Positions 15,111-22,678 of a stretch of DNA of 25,694 nt are shown in pieces. Numbering within the stretch: position 1 is the stretch's first letter; each line of letters begins with the position of its first letter. The DNA is taken from positions 1-25,694 of the forward strand of contig NZ_JAILQF010000287.1 in NCBI RefSeq assembly GCF_024699075.1. The letters run 5' to 3'. A model generated the notes under the pieces. The model had not been told where the DNA came from and did not search any database. It was given only the letters and a program-made list of their open reading frames with translations. The DNA is from Butyrivibrio sp. Lineage in GTDB: Bacteria > Bacillota_A > Clostridia > Lachnospirales > Lachnospiraceae. Position numbers and translations under genes: made by a program.

Positions 15111-16259
15111 ATGAAAAGAAATATAAATATATTAAAAGCATTAATTATTTCACTATCCGTAACATCTCTTGTTGCCTGCACTTCACCAAATGTTGATGAT
15201 GAGTCTATACAAGGTACTGTAACTCCTGCTGATAATGTTTCGGGATCTGATAGCTCAGATACAGGTAATTCAGATACAAATACTTCAGATGCAAGTGGAG
15301 CATCAAATGCTGATTCATCAGAAAGTGCTTCTGCAGATGCAGGAGCTGATGAAACTTCAGATTCTTCTGCTGAAGATGAAAGCACTACATCAAATGCTTC
15401 AACAACAGCTACTACTATTTACAGAGACCCAATCAGTAATAATGAGCCAATTAAGGACGGCTATCTTAATGTTGTTTTTCTTGGAGATGAGCAGTTTCTT
15501 ACAGGAGAAAGTGAAGGAAATACGATTCCGGAACTTCTGACTAACAGATTTGATTATACCAATATCTATAATCTTGCAATAGAAGGAACAACAGGTGCAA
15601 TACCTCGTTCTCAGACATCAACTAACCTGTCTGACTATGAGGAGCCTAACTTTACCGCTATGGCACATGTACTTACAGGTGATATTAAGATTTCAGCTTT
15701 AGGGGATAAGGTTAGTGATGAGGTAAGCTCTACCTGCTCTAAGATTGATGTTTCTACTGTAGACTATTATGTGATAGGATATGGTTTTTATGATTATTAC
15801 AACGGAATAGAATCAATAAATGAGAACAATCCCAAAGATGAGCACAGTCTTTATGGAGCTATAATTACTGGTATCGAGACATTACAGGAAGTATCACCTA
15901 ATGCCCAGTATATAGTTTGTAGCCCTTATTATTGCAGATTCTATGATGAAAACGGAGCTGATATAGGTGATGCATTTTCAGTTACAAAGGGGCTTCAGAC
16001 TCTTGCTGTATACGCAGATAAGACAGTCCTTGCAGCTGAGCAGTGCTATAACACTTTAAAGATGCCTGCTATAAGTGGTACTCTTTTTGATCTTAATGGT
16101 CATACATATACTGAATATCTTGAATCTGACGGACAGACCTTGAATCTTAAAGGGCGAAGAATCTATACAGATGCACTTGCCAAGGTTATCAAGTACCATC
16201 TTGGACTTATTGGCGAAGAAGAATTTAATACTACGATCACGATCGCAGACTATACCTAA
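15111..16259 (+). CDS. lipoprotein with degenerate SGNH/GDSL-hydrolase domain
   Basis: 382 residues from the ATG at 15111 (AAAGG upstream); a frame starting 26 codons earlier would bury the signal peptide. The lipobox is SLVAC with Cys23. Residues 24-102 are a Ser/Asp/Thr/Ala-rich linker. From 118 the protein follows secreted SGNH-fold proteins: LNVVFLGDEQF (120-129) aligns with the block normally VVFLGDSxx, YNLAIEGTTGA with block II, YYVIGYGFYDYYNG (219-232) with the block normally YGxND, and SDGQTLNLKGR (339-349) with the block normally DGxHLNxxG. The catalytic Ser is Glu127, the block-III Asn is Tyr227 and the catalytic His is Thr343; the block-V Asp340 remains. It is thus predicted to be inactive as an esterase and may bind glycans or acyl groups. 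Divergent from the sigma-28 chemoreceptor; the shared spacer holds both promoters. Confidence 0.72.
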   Translation: MKRNINILKALIISLSVTSLVACTSPNVDDESIQGTVTPADNVSGSDSSDTGNSDTNTSDASGASNADSSESASADAGADETSDSSAEDESTTSNASTTATTIYRDPISNNEPIKDGYLNVVFLGDEQFLTGESEGNTIPELLTNRFDYTNIYNLAIEGTTGAIPRSQTSTNLSDYEEPNFTAMAHVLTGDIKISALGDKVSDEVSSTCSKIDVSTVDYYVIGYGFYDYYNGIESINENNPKDEHSLYGAIITGIETLQEVSPNAQYIVCSPYYCRFYDENGADIGDAFSVTKGLQTLAVYADKTVLAAEQCYNTLKMPAISGTLFDLNGHTYTEYLESDGQTLNLKGRRIYTDALAKVIKYHLGLIGEEEFNTTITIADYT

Positions 16260-16320
16260 TCTATGATTTATCATATCATGAAACACACAGTTAATGAGTG
16301 TATTCGTAATTTACATTAAA

Positions 16321-16360
16321 AATTTATGATTTCGTCACTTCTTTCCAAATATCATAAATT
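16321..16360. repeat. 10-bp inverted repeat abutting the next hairpin
   Basis: AATTTATGAT (16321-16330) pairs perfectly with ATCATAAATT (16351-16360) around 20 nt. The right arm touches the hairpin at 16361, so the two can stack. Confidence 0.6.
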
Positions 16361-16403
16361 AAAACAGATAAAGGACATGTATTACATGTCCTTTATCTGT
16401 TTT
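16361..16403. terminator. 20-bp perfect hairpin shared by convergent genes
   Basis: Arms 16361-16380 and 16384-16403 are perfectly complementary (20 bp, AAAACAGATA...ACATGT) with a 3-nt loop. Outer A/T pairs give U-runs on both strands. It lies 100 bp after the lipoprotein stop, and its right arm is the end of the minus-strand gene: the last six sense codons and the stop are inside it. Confidence 0.85.
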
Positions 16404-16687
16404 GCTATATCTTTAGCTTTGTCTGCATATTTACCGGAAAGGGTAAGGAGCTTATCTGCATAGTCTTTAAGATCGTCAACTTTAGTTGCTATCTTCTTTT
16501 CTTCAAGTATTTCTTTGCCTTTGCTTACTGCTTTTGATGAACACTCTTTAACCTTTGGCTCTATCTTGTCCCAGTTAAGGCCAATTGCAAAGCCAATAAC
16601 AAGAGAACAAATGATTCCAATACATAGTCTTTTTCTATTTCTACGAGCTTTTTTCTTTTCTTCTTCCTGTTCCTTGTTTTTACTCAT
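16382..16687 (-). CDS. small single-pass membrane protein
   Basis: 101 residues from the ATG at 16687, six bases after AGGAGA; an ATG two codons earlier is too close to the ribosome site. The first 22 residues are highly charged (EQEEEKKKARRNRKR), followed by one membrane helix, about 23-40 (CIGIICSLVIGFAIGL), and a Lys/Glu-rich helical tail with SSKAVSKGKEILEE and YADKLLTLSGKYADKAKDIAKQIKD. The positive N-terminal flank predicts N-inside, with the tail outside. No family is recognised; similar YtxH-like small proteins with one helix and a long helical tail are a loose parallel. The 3' end is embedded in the hairpin at 16361-16403. Confidence 0.7.
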   Translation of the reverse strand: MSKNKEQEEEKKKARRNRKRLCIGIICSLVIGFAIGLNWDKIEPKVKECSSKAVSKGKEILEEKKIATKVDDLKDYADKLLTLSGKYADKAKDIAKQIKDM

Positions 16688-16920
16688 AAGCATCTCCTAT
16701 TCCTATTATTCATGTGATATATGAATAATATTTTTAATATTTTGATATGGATGCCAAAATATGCTTTTGACAAAATAAGAAGATCAGATTTCAATTCTTT
16801 AAAGCTAAATTGGTCTTACTACATATCATAAATAATTATATCATAAAAATTATACTATTTTTAAAGATAAACTGTGAACTTCCATTCATCTAAAGGTGAT
16901 TGTTTTTCAGGCTAGGCCAT

Positions 16921-16941
16921 TATAATAGACCATGCTATAAT
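16921..16941 (+). promoter_or_regulatory. two tandem -10 boxes upstream of mmuM
   Basis: Perfect TATAAT at 16921-16926 and again at 16936-16941, each preceded by CCAT. No convincing -35 accompanies either; the start codon is 28 bp beyond the second. No S-box or T-box signature was seen between 16694 and 16969. Confidence 0.35.
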
Positions 16942-16969
16942 ACAATCATTGATAAAGGGAGGATAAATC

Positions 16970-17944
16970 GTGAATAATTCCTTAAATAAAATTTTAGATC
17001 AAAATAAGATCATGGTAATTGATGGATCTATGTCTACAGCACTGGAAAAACTTGGTGCTGATCTTAATAATGAGTTGTGGACTGCTAAAATTCTTGCAGA
17101 GCATCCTGAGCTTGTCAAACAGGTTCATATTAATTATTTTAAGGCAGGTGCTGACTGCGGAATAACCTGTTCTTATCAGGCATCAATTCCCGGCCTTATT
17201 AAAAACGGGTTTACACAAAAAGAAGCAGAAGATCTTATAGCAAGATCTGTGACTATTTTCCTTGAAGCAAGGGATGAATGGTGGGAGGAAGAAGGCAAGA
17301 AGTCAGGGCGACTCTTTCCAGTCTGTCTTGCAAGTGTAGGCCCTTTTGGAGCATATCTGGCTGATGGTTCTGAATATACAGGTTATTATGATACAAGTCG
17401 TAGTAATCTATATGATTTTCATCGCCGCAGGATGGAAATCTTAGTAAGCGCAGGTGCTGATATACTGATGATAGAAACGCAGCCATCTTTAGAAGAAGCA
17501 CTTATTGAAGCTGAAATTGCTGAAGATCTTGGATGTGATTATGCAATAACATTTTCATGTGCTGATAAGAAACATACCTGCAAGGGAGAACTGTTGAGCG
17601 AATGTGCTAAGGTCCTATCTAAGGATCATCCTCATCTTCGCATGCTTGGTGTTAATTGTGTAAAGCCTGAGTATGTGACAGCTTTAATAGAAGAGCTTAA
17701 AAAGGGTACAGATCTTCCAATTGCTGTATATCCTAACAGCGGAGAAGAATATGATCCTGTCACTAAGACCTGGAAAGCTTCTGATGGTATGCGTGATTTT
17801 GGGGAATATGCATATTCATATATGAAAGCCGGAGCAAGTGCAGTTGGCGGTTGCTGCACTACAGTAGAAGATCATATTAAGAAAGTAGTTAAGGCAAGAG
17901 ATGAATTTCTTGCAAACGGCCAGCCTGTAACCATTCATAAGTAA
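16970..17944 (+). CDS. mmuM: homocysteine S-methyltransferase
   Basis: 324 residues. The start is GTG, with AGGGAGG seven bases upstream. It is a cobalamin-independent Zn enzyme that moves a methyl group from S-methylmethionine (or SAM) to homocysteine, giving methionine. The family pattern is present: VIDGSMSTALEKLG near the N-terminus, HINYFKAGADCGITCSYQAS, VGPFGAYLADGSEYTGYY and ILMIETQPSLEEA. The three zinc cysteines are Cys230 (GVNC) and Cys295-Cys296 (GGCC). It is full length for MmuM. An AGCS symporter gene begins 23 bp later and is probably co-transcribed. In Escherichia coli the partner of mmuM is the S-methylmethionine permease mmuP, from another transporter family, so the symporter here may supply the methyl donor or amino acids. 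Confidence 0.9.
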   Translation: MNNSLNKILDQNKIMVIDGSMSTALEKLGADLNNELWTAKILAEHPELVKQVHINYFKAGADCGITCSYQASIPGLIKNGFTQKEAEDLIARSVTIFLEARDEWWEEEGKKSGRLFPVCLASVGPFGAYLADGSEYTGYYDTSRSNLYDFHRRRMEILVSAGADILMIETQPSLEEALIEAEIAEDLGCDYAITFSCADKKHTCKGELLSECAKVLSKDHPHLRMLGVNCVKPEYVTALIEELKKGTDLPIAVYPNSGEEYDPVTKTWKASDGMRDFGEYAYSYMKAGASAVGGCCTTVEDHIKKVVKARDEFLANGQPVTIHK

Positions 17945-17967
17945 GTTGATCATAGGGAGGATATTAA

Positions 17968-19395
17968 ATGGAAAGGGTTACTGACTTTTTATATTCAGTT
18001 GATGATTTTATGTGGGGATCATGGATGACTGTACTGATCCTTACTGTTGGTATTGTTCTGACAATAAGATTCAGATTTTCTTATCAGAGAAAAATAGTCT
18101 TCAACTTCAAGAATACTTTTGCCAAGATAAGATCAGGCAGTGAGGGAGAAGGAACTATTTCAGGCTTTAGAGCTGCCTGTACTGCTCTTGCTAATACAGT
18201 TGGAACCGGCAATATAAGCGGAGTTGCAACTGCTATAGTAAGCGGAGGTCCAGGAGCCCTCGTATGGATGTGGATATCAGCATTTTTTGGCATGTCCACA
18301 AAAGCTTGCGAGATCATTATAGGACAGCGATACAGAGAGCATTATAAAGAGTCAATGAATGAGTATGTCTGCGACAGATCTTTTGTCCTTAAAAATGCAT
18401 TTGGATGGAAAAAGGGAGCTGTAATACTCGCAGTATTCTGCTTTGTATTTGGACCATGGACCTGCTCAGTTCAGACAGAGGCTGTAACCAGTTCTATGCT
18501 TGAGGCTTTCGGAATTCCCAGTCTTGTATCTGTCTCAATCATTGGAATTACCTGCCTTGTAACTATATGGGGAGGGCTTAAAAGAATATCGGGCGTTATG
18601 TCAAAAGCTGTTCCTATCATGGCAGTTTTATATATCCTCATGGGACTTGGGGTCATTATCCTTAATATAGATAAAATCCCTTATGTTATAGCGCTTGTAT
18701 TTAAAAGTGCCTTCTCTCCCACTGCTGCTGTAGGAGGCTTTGCCGGAGCAACAGTCAGAGATGCTCTTCAGTACGGTGTTGCAAGAGGTATATATTCTAA
18801 TGATGCGGGAACTGGATATGGAATGATCGCCCATGCTTCTGCCAAAACTGACCATCCTGTAAGACAGTCTCTTTGGGGATGGGGCGAAGTATGCCTTGAT
18901 ACCTTCATCATATGCGCCGTTACTGCATTTACCATTATAATAACAGGTTCTTATTATACTAGTGATGCTACTTCCGGTGCTCTTACAACCATCGCATTTA
19001 CAAAGGCTTACGGTAATATAGGTGGCAAGCTTACAGCAATAGCAATTGCTGTTTTTGCCTGGACCACGATCATTGGTATGTATTATACGTGCGAAAAATC
19101 TGTGAACTATGCTTTTGGAGATACCAATACCAATAAAAAAATGATGCCTGTATATATGATCTACTACATGGTCCCATGCGTAGTTCTATACAGGCTTGAA
19201 GCTGATGTGCTTTGGGCATTTACAGATATATTGTCAGCGGTATATGTACTTATTACTGTCTTTATAATAATAGCCAAGCACAAAGAGATATTCCGTCTTT
19301 TTGATGACTTCTGGAAGAGATATATTCCGGCAAAGGAAAAAGGCGAAAATCCGCCTTTTGTCACTTTTGATTGCAAAGAAGATCGTAAAGTGTAG
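17968..19395 (+). CDS. AGCS-family sodium:amino-acid symporter
   Basis: 475 residues after GGGAGGA. About ten to eleven membrane helices. The family core is clear: GFRAACTALANTVGTGNISGVATAIVSGGPGALVWMW (about 66-102), GGFAGATVRDALQYGVARGIYSNDAGTGYGMIAHASAKTDHPVRQSLW, and DTFIICAVTAFTIIITG. The usual ANEAG-G-S reads SNDAGTGYG, so this is a divergent branch. Members take up alanine, glycine or other small amino acids with Na+; the substrate here is not resolved. The cytoplasmic tail (KEKGENPPFVTFDCKEDRKV) is polar. The last 35 bp overlap the convergent methyltransferase gene. Position behind mmuM suggests a methionine-related substrate, an inference only. Confidence 0.88.
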   Translation: MERVTDFLYSVDDFMWGSWMTVLILTVGIVLTIRFRFSYQRKIVFNFKNTFAKIRSGSEGEGTISGFRAACTALANTVGTGNISGVATAIVSGGPGALVWMWISAFFGMSTKACEIIIGQRYREHYKESMNEYVCDRSFVLKNAFGWKKGAVILAVFCFVFGPWTCSVQTEAVTSSMLEAFGIPSLVSVSIIGITCLVTIWGGLKRISGVMSKAVPIMAVLYILMGLGVIILNIDKIPYVIALVFKSAFSPTAAVGGFAGATVRDALQYGVARGIYSNDAGTGYGMIAHASAKTDHPVRQSLWGWGEVCLDTFIICAVTAFTIIITGSYYTSDATSGALTTIAFTKAYGNIGGKLTAIAIAVFAWTTIIGMYYTCEKSVNYAFGDTNTNKKMMPVYMIYYMVPCVVLYRLEADVLWAFTDILSAVYVLITVFIIIAKHKEIFRLFDDFWKRYIPAKEKGENPPFVTFDCKEDRKV

Positions 19396-20524
19396 GTTTA
19401 AAACCAAACTCTTCTATCATACTCTCAATTTCCTTCATGGCTGATACAACCTTGGCTCTTGGAGTAACAGGTCTTTTGATGGCTCTTATCAGAAGGTTTT
19501 TGGGAGTATGATCGAGATCTACGAACTCAAGTATCTGAGTCTTGTATCCCTGACATTCAAGTATATTGGCTCTTATTGCATCTGTTGCAAGAGCTGAAAA
19601 TCTCTCTTTGATAATTCCATATCTTGATAATATTGCAAGATCCTTGGGCTTTATCTGTTTATTAAGCTCATGCTGGCAGCATGGAACTGAAAAGATCATT
19701 TTGGCATTCCACATGACTGCGTTGTATAAGGCATAATCAGTTGCTGTATCACAGGCATGGAGAGTTATGACCATATCAACATCAAATGGAGTCTTATATC
19801 CGTTGATATCACCAAGTTCAAAATGGAGCTTATCATAGCCATACTTTTTGGCAGCCTCATTACAGTTTTTGATAACACTTTCTTTAAGATCAAGACCTAT
19901 CATGTTGACTTCAATATTTTTGATCTTGGTCAGATAATAATAGACAACAAAGGTTAGATAGGACTTGCCACATCCAAAATCTATTACATTAAGCTTAGTA
20001 ATATTCCCATTTGATATCTCATCATCAAGAATTTCTATAAATCTGTTGATCTGCTTGTATTTATCATACTTGGACTTAACAACACTTCCATCTGAAGTAA
20101 ATACACCCATATCTACAAGTGGTGGAATCCTCATCCCTTCTTCAAGGATGTAGTTCTTCTTGCCACTTGAAGCCTTTTGATTTAGGACAACCTGATCGTT
20201 TGCCTTCTTTTTAACCTTATAAGAAGCCTTACCTTTTTTGGATACTAGAATTATATGCTCCTCTGAATTCGACATACCATTAACCTGCTTGAAAAGGCCT
20301 TCTGTAAGCTCATAGCACCTTTTGGCAATAGCATCTAGCCCAAGATTTTCGTGGAAAACCTGAGTCTTGGTATATTTAGATATCTGATAGGTGTCTTTTT
20401 TATTATTAAGCTTTTCTATTACAAGTTTCTTGTTTTCATTGGCAGAGTGAGTAGGATTACTTATTATTATCTTCTTTACATCCGCCTCGATCATCATTTT
20501 TAGGTACTGTTCTAATTCGTTCAT
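19361..20524 (-). CDS. class I SAM-dependent methyltransferase (Methyltransf_32 type)
   Basis: 387 residues from the ATG at 20524, preceded by AAAGGA; a 12-codon longer frame lacks a site. The N-terminal 180 residues carry no recognised motif and are Lys-rich (KVKKKANDQVVLNQKASSGKKN). The SAM domain follows: VIDFGCGKSYLTFVVYYYL (motif I), MIGLDLKESVIKNC (motif II), LGDINGY, and DMVITLHACDTATDYAL. The block VPCCQHELNKQI is characteristic of this family. Related eukaryotic proteins modify RNA (Trm13-like), so an RNA substrate is possible but unproven. It may be co-transcribed with the DUF1275 gene 77 bp upstream. Its 3' end overlaps the symporter gene by 35 bp. Confidence 0.8.
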   Translation of the reverse strand: MNELEQYLKMMIEADVKKIIISNPTHSANENKKLVIEKLNNKKDTYQISKYTKTQVFHENLGLDAIAKRCYELTEGLFKQVNGMSNSEEHIILVSKKGKASYKVKKKANDQVVLNQKASSGKKNYILEEGMRIPPLVDMGVFTSDGSVVKSKYDKYKQINRFIEILDDEISNGNITKLNVIDFGCGKSYLTFVVYYYLTKIKNIEVNMIGLDLKESVIKNCNEAAKKYGYDKLHFELGDINGYKTPFDVDMVITLHACDTATDYALYNAVMWNAKMIFSVPCCQHELNKQIKPKDLAILSRYGIIKERFSALATDAIRANILECQGYKTQILEFVDLDHTPKNLLIRAIKRPVTPRAKVVSAMKEIESMIEEFGFKPTLYDLLCNQK

Positions 20525-20601
20525 CTTATTCCTTTCAATCTGTATATATGCTCTATTCATGCAGTATATGTGCTTTTCATACTATATATATACAGGGTAT
20601 A

Positions 20602-21264
20602 TTACTTTTTACCACTTACAAACATCATTACAAATGCGATGAGAAGCATTGAAGATGCAACTAATATTGCCTTTTCATTATATATATCGGAAGTATATTT
20701 TCCAATAACTGCTCCTAAGATAAAAAAGGCTATGCATCCATAATAAGAAAATGCTTTCTGAAGCTGGTTTTTGTCTTTATGTATAAAGTACTGGCATATG
20801 CTCTGGGTTCCGCTTCTGAGGTTACCTGTACACATCGTTGTTGCCATGCCGTATCCATTAAACTTTGCAAATGTGGCAACCTGAGTTCCACAAGTAAAAG
20901 AAATAAGTGAATTGACTATAAGATTCATGCTCTGTGGCATAAATGCAGAGATAACAAGTGCAATTATTTCTATCAAAAGAGATATCTGCCTCCAATGAAA
21001 CATACCCTGTTCATTATTTTTAAGTCTTATTATTTCAGAAACTACAACGCCAAGCGCAAAGGCAGTTATGGGTATAAGGTATTGCAAGGCTTTTGATATA
21101 TGGTTGTTTGAAAGGTTTATAGCCATAAGGACTATATTGCCTGTTTCAGCATTAGCAAATACTCCGCCTCTGCATATATAAGAATAAGTATCCATAAATC
21201 CGCCTGCTATGGCAAGTACTACTGCAAGCATCATTGATTCTGACATCTGTTTTTGAATTTTCAT
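20602..21264 (-). CDS. YoaK-family (DUF1275) membrane protein
   Basis: 220 residues from the ATG at 21264, six bases after GGAG; an ATG four codons earlier overlaps that site. Six to seven helices. Conserved family pieces: AIAGGFMDTYSYICRGGVFANAETGNIVLMAINL near the N-terminus, the central SFTCGTQVATFAKFNGYGMATTMCTGNLRSGTQ and a C-terminal helix pair. Both TGN motifs (AETGN and CTGN) are hallmarks of DUF1275, which has no established transport substrate. Likely inner-membrane. It is followed after 77 bp by the methyltransferase on the same strand. Confidence 0.85.
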   Translation of the reverse strand: MKIQKQMSESMMLAVVLAIAGGFMDTYSYICRGGVFANAETGNIVLMAINLSNNHISKALQYLIPITAFALGVVVSEIIRLKNNEQGMFHWRQISLLIEIIALVISAFMPQSMNLIVNSLISFTCGTQVATFAKFNGYGMATTMCTGNLRSGTQSICQYFIHKDKNQLQKAFSYYGCIAFFILGAVIGKYTSDIYNEKAILVASSMLLIAFVMMFVSGKK

Positions 21265-21348
21265 GATAGTCTCCATTTCTAAGCTGCTACTAATAATTGT
21301 ATCACGCTTGTAAATAGCATAACTGTGCGGATGAAAGCTAATTATAAA

Positions 21349-21433
21349 CTGTTCTATAACAAATAGAACATAAATTGTTTAGAATTATATAATTTCTATT
21401 TAATTGGATTGCTGTTCTATCTGTGCTATAACA
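21349..21433 (+). promoter_or_regulatory. repeated operator-like motif upstream of the Hsp20 genes
   Basis: CTGTTCTATAACA (21349-21361) recurs as CTGTTCTAT (21412-21420) and CTGTGCTATAACA (21421-21433). The first copy is also half of an inverted repeat, TGTTCTAT-N5-ATAGAACA (21350-21370), that overlaps the -35 region. The sequence is neither CIRCE nor a CtsR box. Confidence 0.6.
21365..21393 (+). promoter_or_regulatory. promoter of the Hsp20 genes
   Basis: Perfect -10 TATAAT (21388-21393), 17-bp spacer, -35 AGAACA (21365-21370). The weak -35 lies inside the inverted repeat, so a bound repressor would occlude it. Confidence 0.5.
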
Positions 21434-21503
21434 TAGTCACAAGGAAATGAAAGTTACATTTCAACAGTAAATAGATATTAAAAACAAAAAGGAGATGACT
21501 ATT

Positions 21504-21944
21504 ATGTTAAGAACAGGTAGAAGAAATCAAAATTGTGGTAACAGATATTACAACGATGCATTTGATCTTATGGATGATATGTTCAATAATTTCTGGGGAA
21601 CAGGACTTGAATCCACCAGCAATATGAGAACAGATGTTATCGAAGAGGATAATGCATACAAGCTTATTACAGATCTTCCGGGATTTGATAAGAGCGACAT
21701 TGGTATCTCACTTAAGGAGGACATCCTTACAATTACTGCAAGTCATAAGGATGCAGATAATAAGGAAGCTGAACCTAAATATATCAGAAGAGAAAGAGTA
21801 AAGAGCTCTTTTGAAAGATCCTTCAGAGTAGAGAATGTTACAGCAGACGACATTTCTGCAGCATATGAAAATGGTGTACTCACTGTTACTATTCCTAAGA
21901 AACAGCCTGTAGAACCTGAAACCAAAAAGATTGCAATCGCTTAA
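21504..21944 (+). CDS. Hsp20-family small heat-shock protein, first copy
   Basis: 146 residues from the ATG at 21504, eight bases after AAGGAG. A short N-terminal arm (about 1-38) precedes an alpha-crystallin domain: DVIEEDNAYKLITDLPGFDKSDIGISLKEDILTITASHKD, YIRRERVKSSFERSFRVENVTADDISAAYENGVLTVTIPKK. The closing I-x-I (IAI) near the end is the oligomer-locking motif. These ATP-independent chaperones hold unfolding proteins for the Hsp70/60 systems. A second, similar copy follows 92 bp later, and the block ITDLPGFDKSDIGI matches it closely, so the pair is a tandem duplication. Operator-like repeats lie upstream. Confidence 0.95.
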   Translation: MLRTGRRNQNCGNRYYNDAFDLMDDMFNNFWGTGLESTSNMRTDVIEEDNAYKLITDLPGFDKSDIGISLKEDILTITASHKDADNKEAEPKYIRRERVKSSFERSFRVENVTADDISAAYENGVLTVTIPKKQPVEPETKKIAIA

Positions 21945-22036
21945 GATATTAAGCGTATGCATATATGAGCCATTTATATAGCTCAGGATTAATTACAACA
22001 GTTCATAACTGCTAATATAGAAAGGAAGTGTTTTTT

Positions 22037-22483
22037 ATGTTAATGCCTATGTTATGGAGTAATGATTTTGATGAAGTTATGGATCCTTTTGATATTTGGG
22101 ATCACGCAACAGACAGATTCTTTGGAAATGATCTGATGCAGTTTGATACCATGAAGACTGATGTTATCGAAGAAGACCATGATTATAAACTAAAGGCTGA
22201 TCTTCCGGGCTTTAACAAAGAAGATATCGGCATCGATCTTAAAGGCGGTGTACTTACTATAAGTGCTTCTCACAAGGAAAATAATGATGAAAAAGACGAC
22301 AAGGGCAAATATGTCCGTAGAGAGCGTAGAGAAATGTCCTATCATAGAAGCTTTACAGTAGGTGATGAAGTAAAACCTGAAGATATAAATGCTGCTTATG
22401 AAAATGGTGTTCTTACAGTCATTCTTCCTAAGAAGGAAATAGAGCAGAAAAACGATGACGTAAAGAGAATCGAAGTAAAGTAA
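22037..22483 (+). CDS. Hsp20-family small heat-shock protein, second copy
   Basis: 148 residues from the ATG at 22037, eight bases after AAAGGAAG; a GTG in frame at 22028 sits inside that site. The N-terminal arm differs from copy one (LWSNDFDEVMDPFDIWDHATDRFFG, rich in Asp and Phe). The alpha-crystallin domain has TDVIEEDHDYKLKADLPGFNKEDIGIDLKGG, SYHRSFTVGDEVKPEDINAAYENGVLTVILPKK. It ends KRIEVK, an I-x-V version of the anchor motif. Different N-terminal arms with a shared core suggest different client binding or mixed oligomers. Likely one transcript with the first copy, closed by the hairpin at 22578. Confidence 0.95.
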   Translation: MLMPMLWSNDFDEVMDPFDIWDHATDRFFGNDLMQFDTMKTDVIEEDHDYKLKADLPGFNKEDIGIDLKGGVLTISASHKENNDEKDDKGKYVRRERREMSYHRSFTVGDEVKPEDINAAYENGVLTVILPKKEIEQKNDDVKRIEVK

Positions 22484-22577
22484 TTAAAGTTAAGTAATCA
22501 AAGTTAAATTGCTAAGTCTTCTCTCTTATGATTAGATTTTCATTGGTAGTTAATAGAGTTATCTAATCTTAAAAGTC

Positions 22578-22621
22578 AAACATATAGCCCGTACTCGACA
22601 AAGAGTATGGGCTATATGTTT
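22578..22621. terminator. terminator after the Hsp20 pair
   Basis: 19-bp stem (22578-22596 with 22603-22621) with a single G-U pair and a 6-nt loop; sequence AAACATATAGCCC at the outer arm. T-runs follow on both strands, so it also ends the convergent AEC gene. Confidence 0.9.
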
Positions 22622-22634
22622 TAAGAAGTATATT

Positions 22635-22652
22635 AAATGAACATGTTCATTT
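22635..22652. repeat. palindrome AAATGAACATGTTCATTT, copy 2
   Basis: Perfect 18-bp palindrome, 13 bp after the Hsp20 terminator and 26 bp from the stop of the convergent AEC gene. It shares AAATGAACATGTTCA with 13129-13143. Confidence 0.75.
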
Positions 22653-22678
22653 AGTTTTTAGGAATTAAATATAACTTT

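Noticed and set aside
16694..16969. S-box or T-box leader before mmuM
   Set aside because: Neither the SAM-I core nor the T-box GGTGG-type sequence was found; only AT-rich spacer with two -10 boxes.
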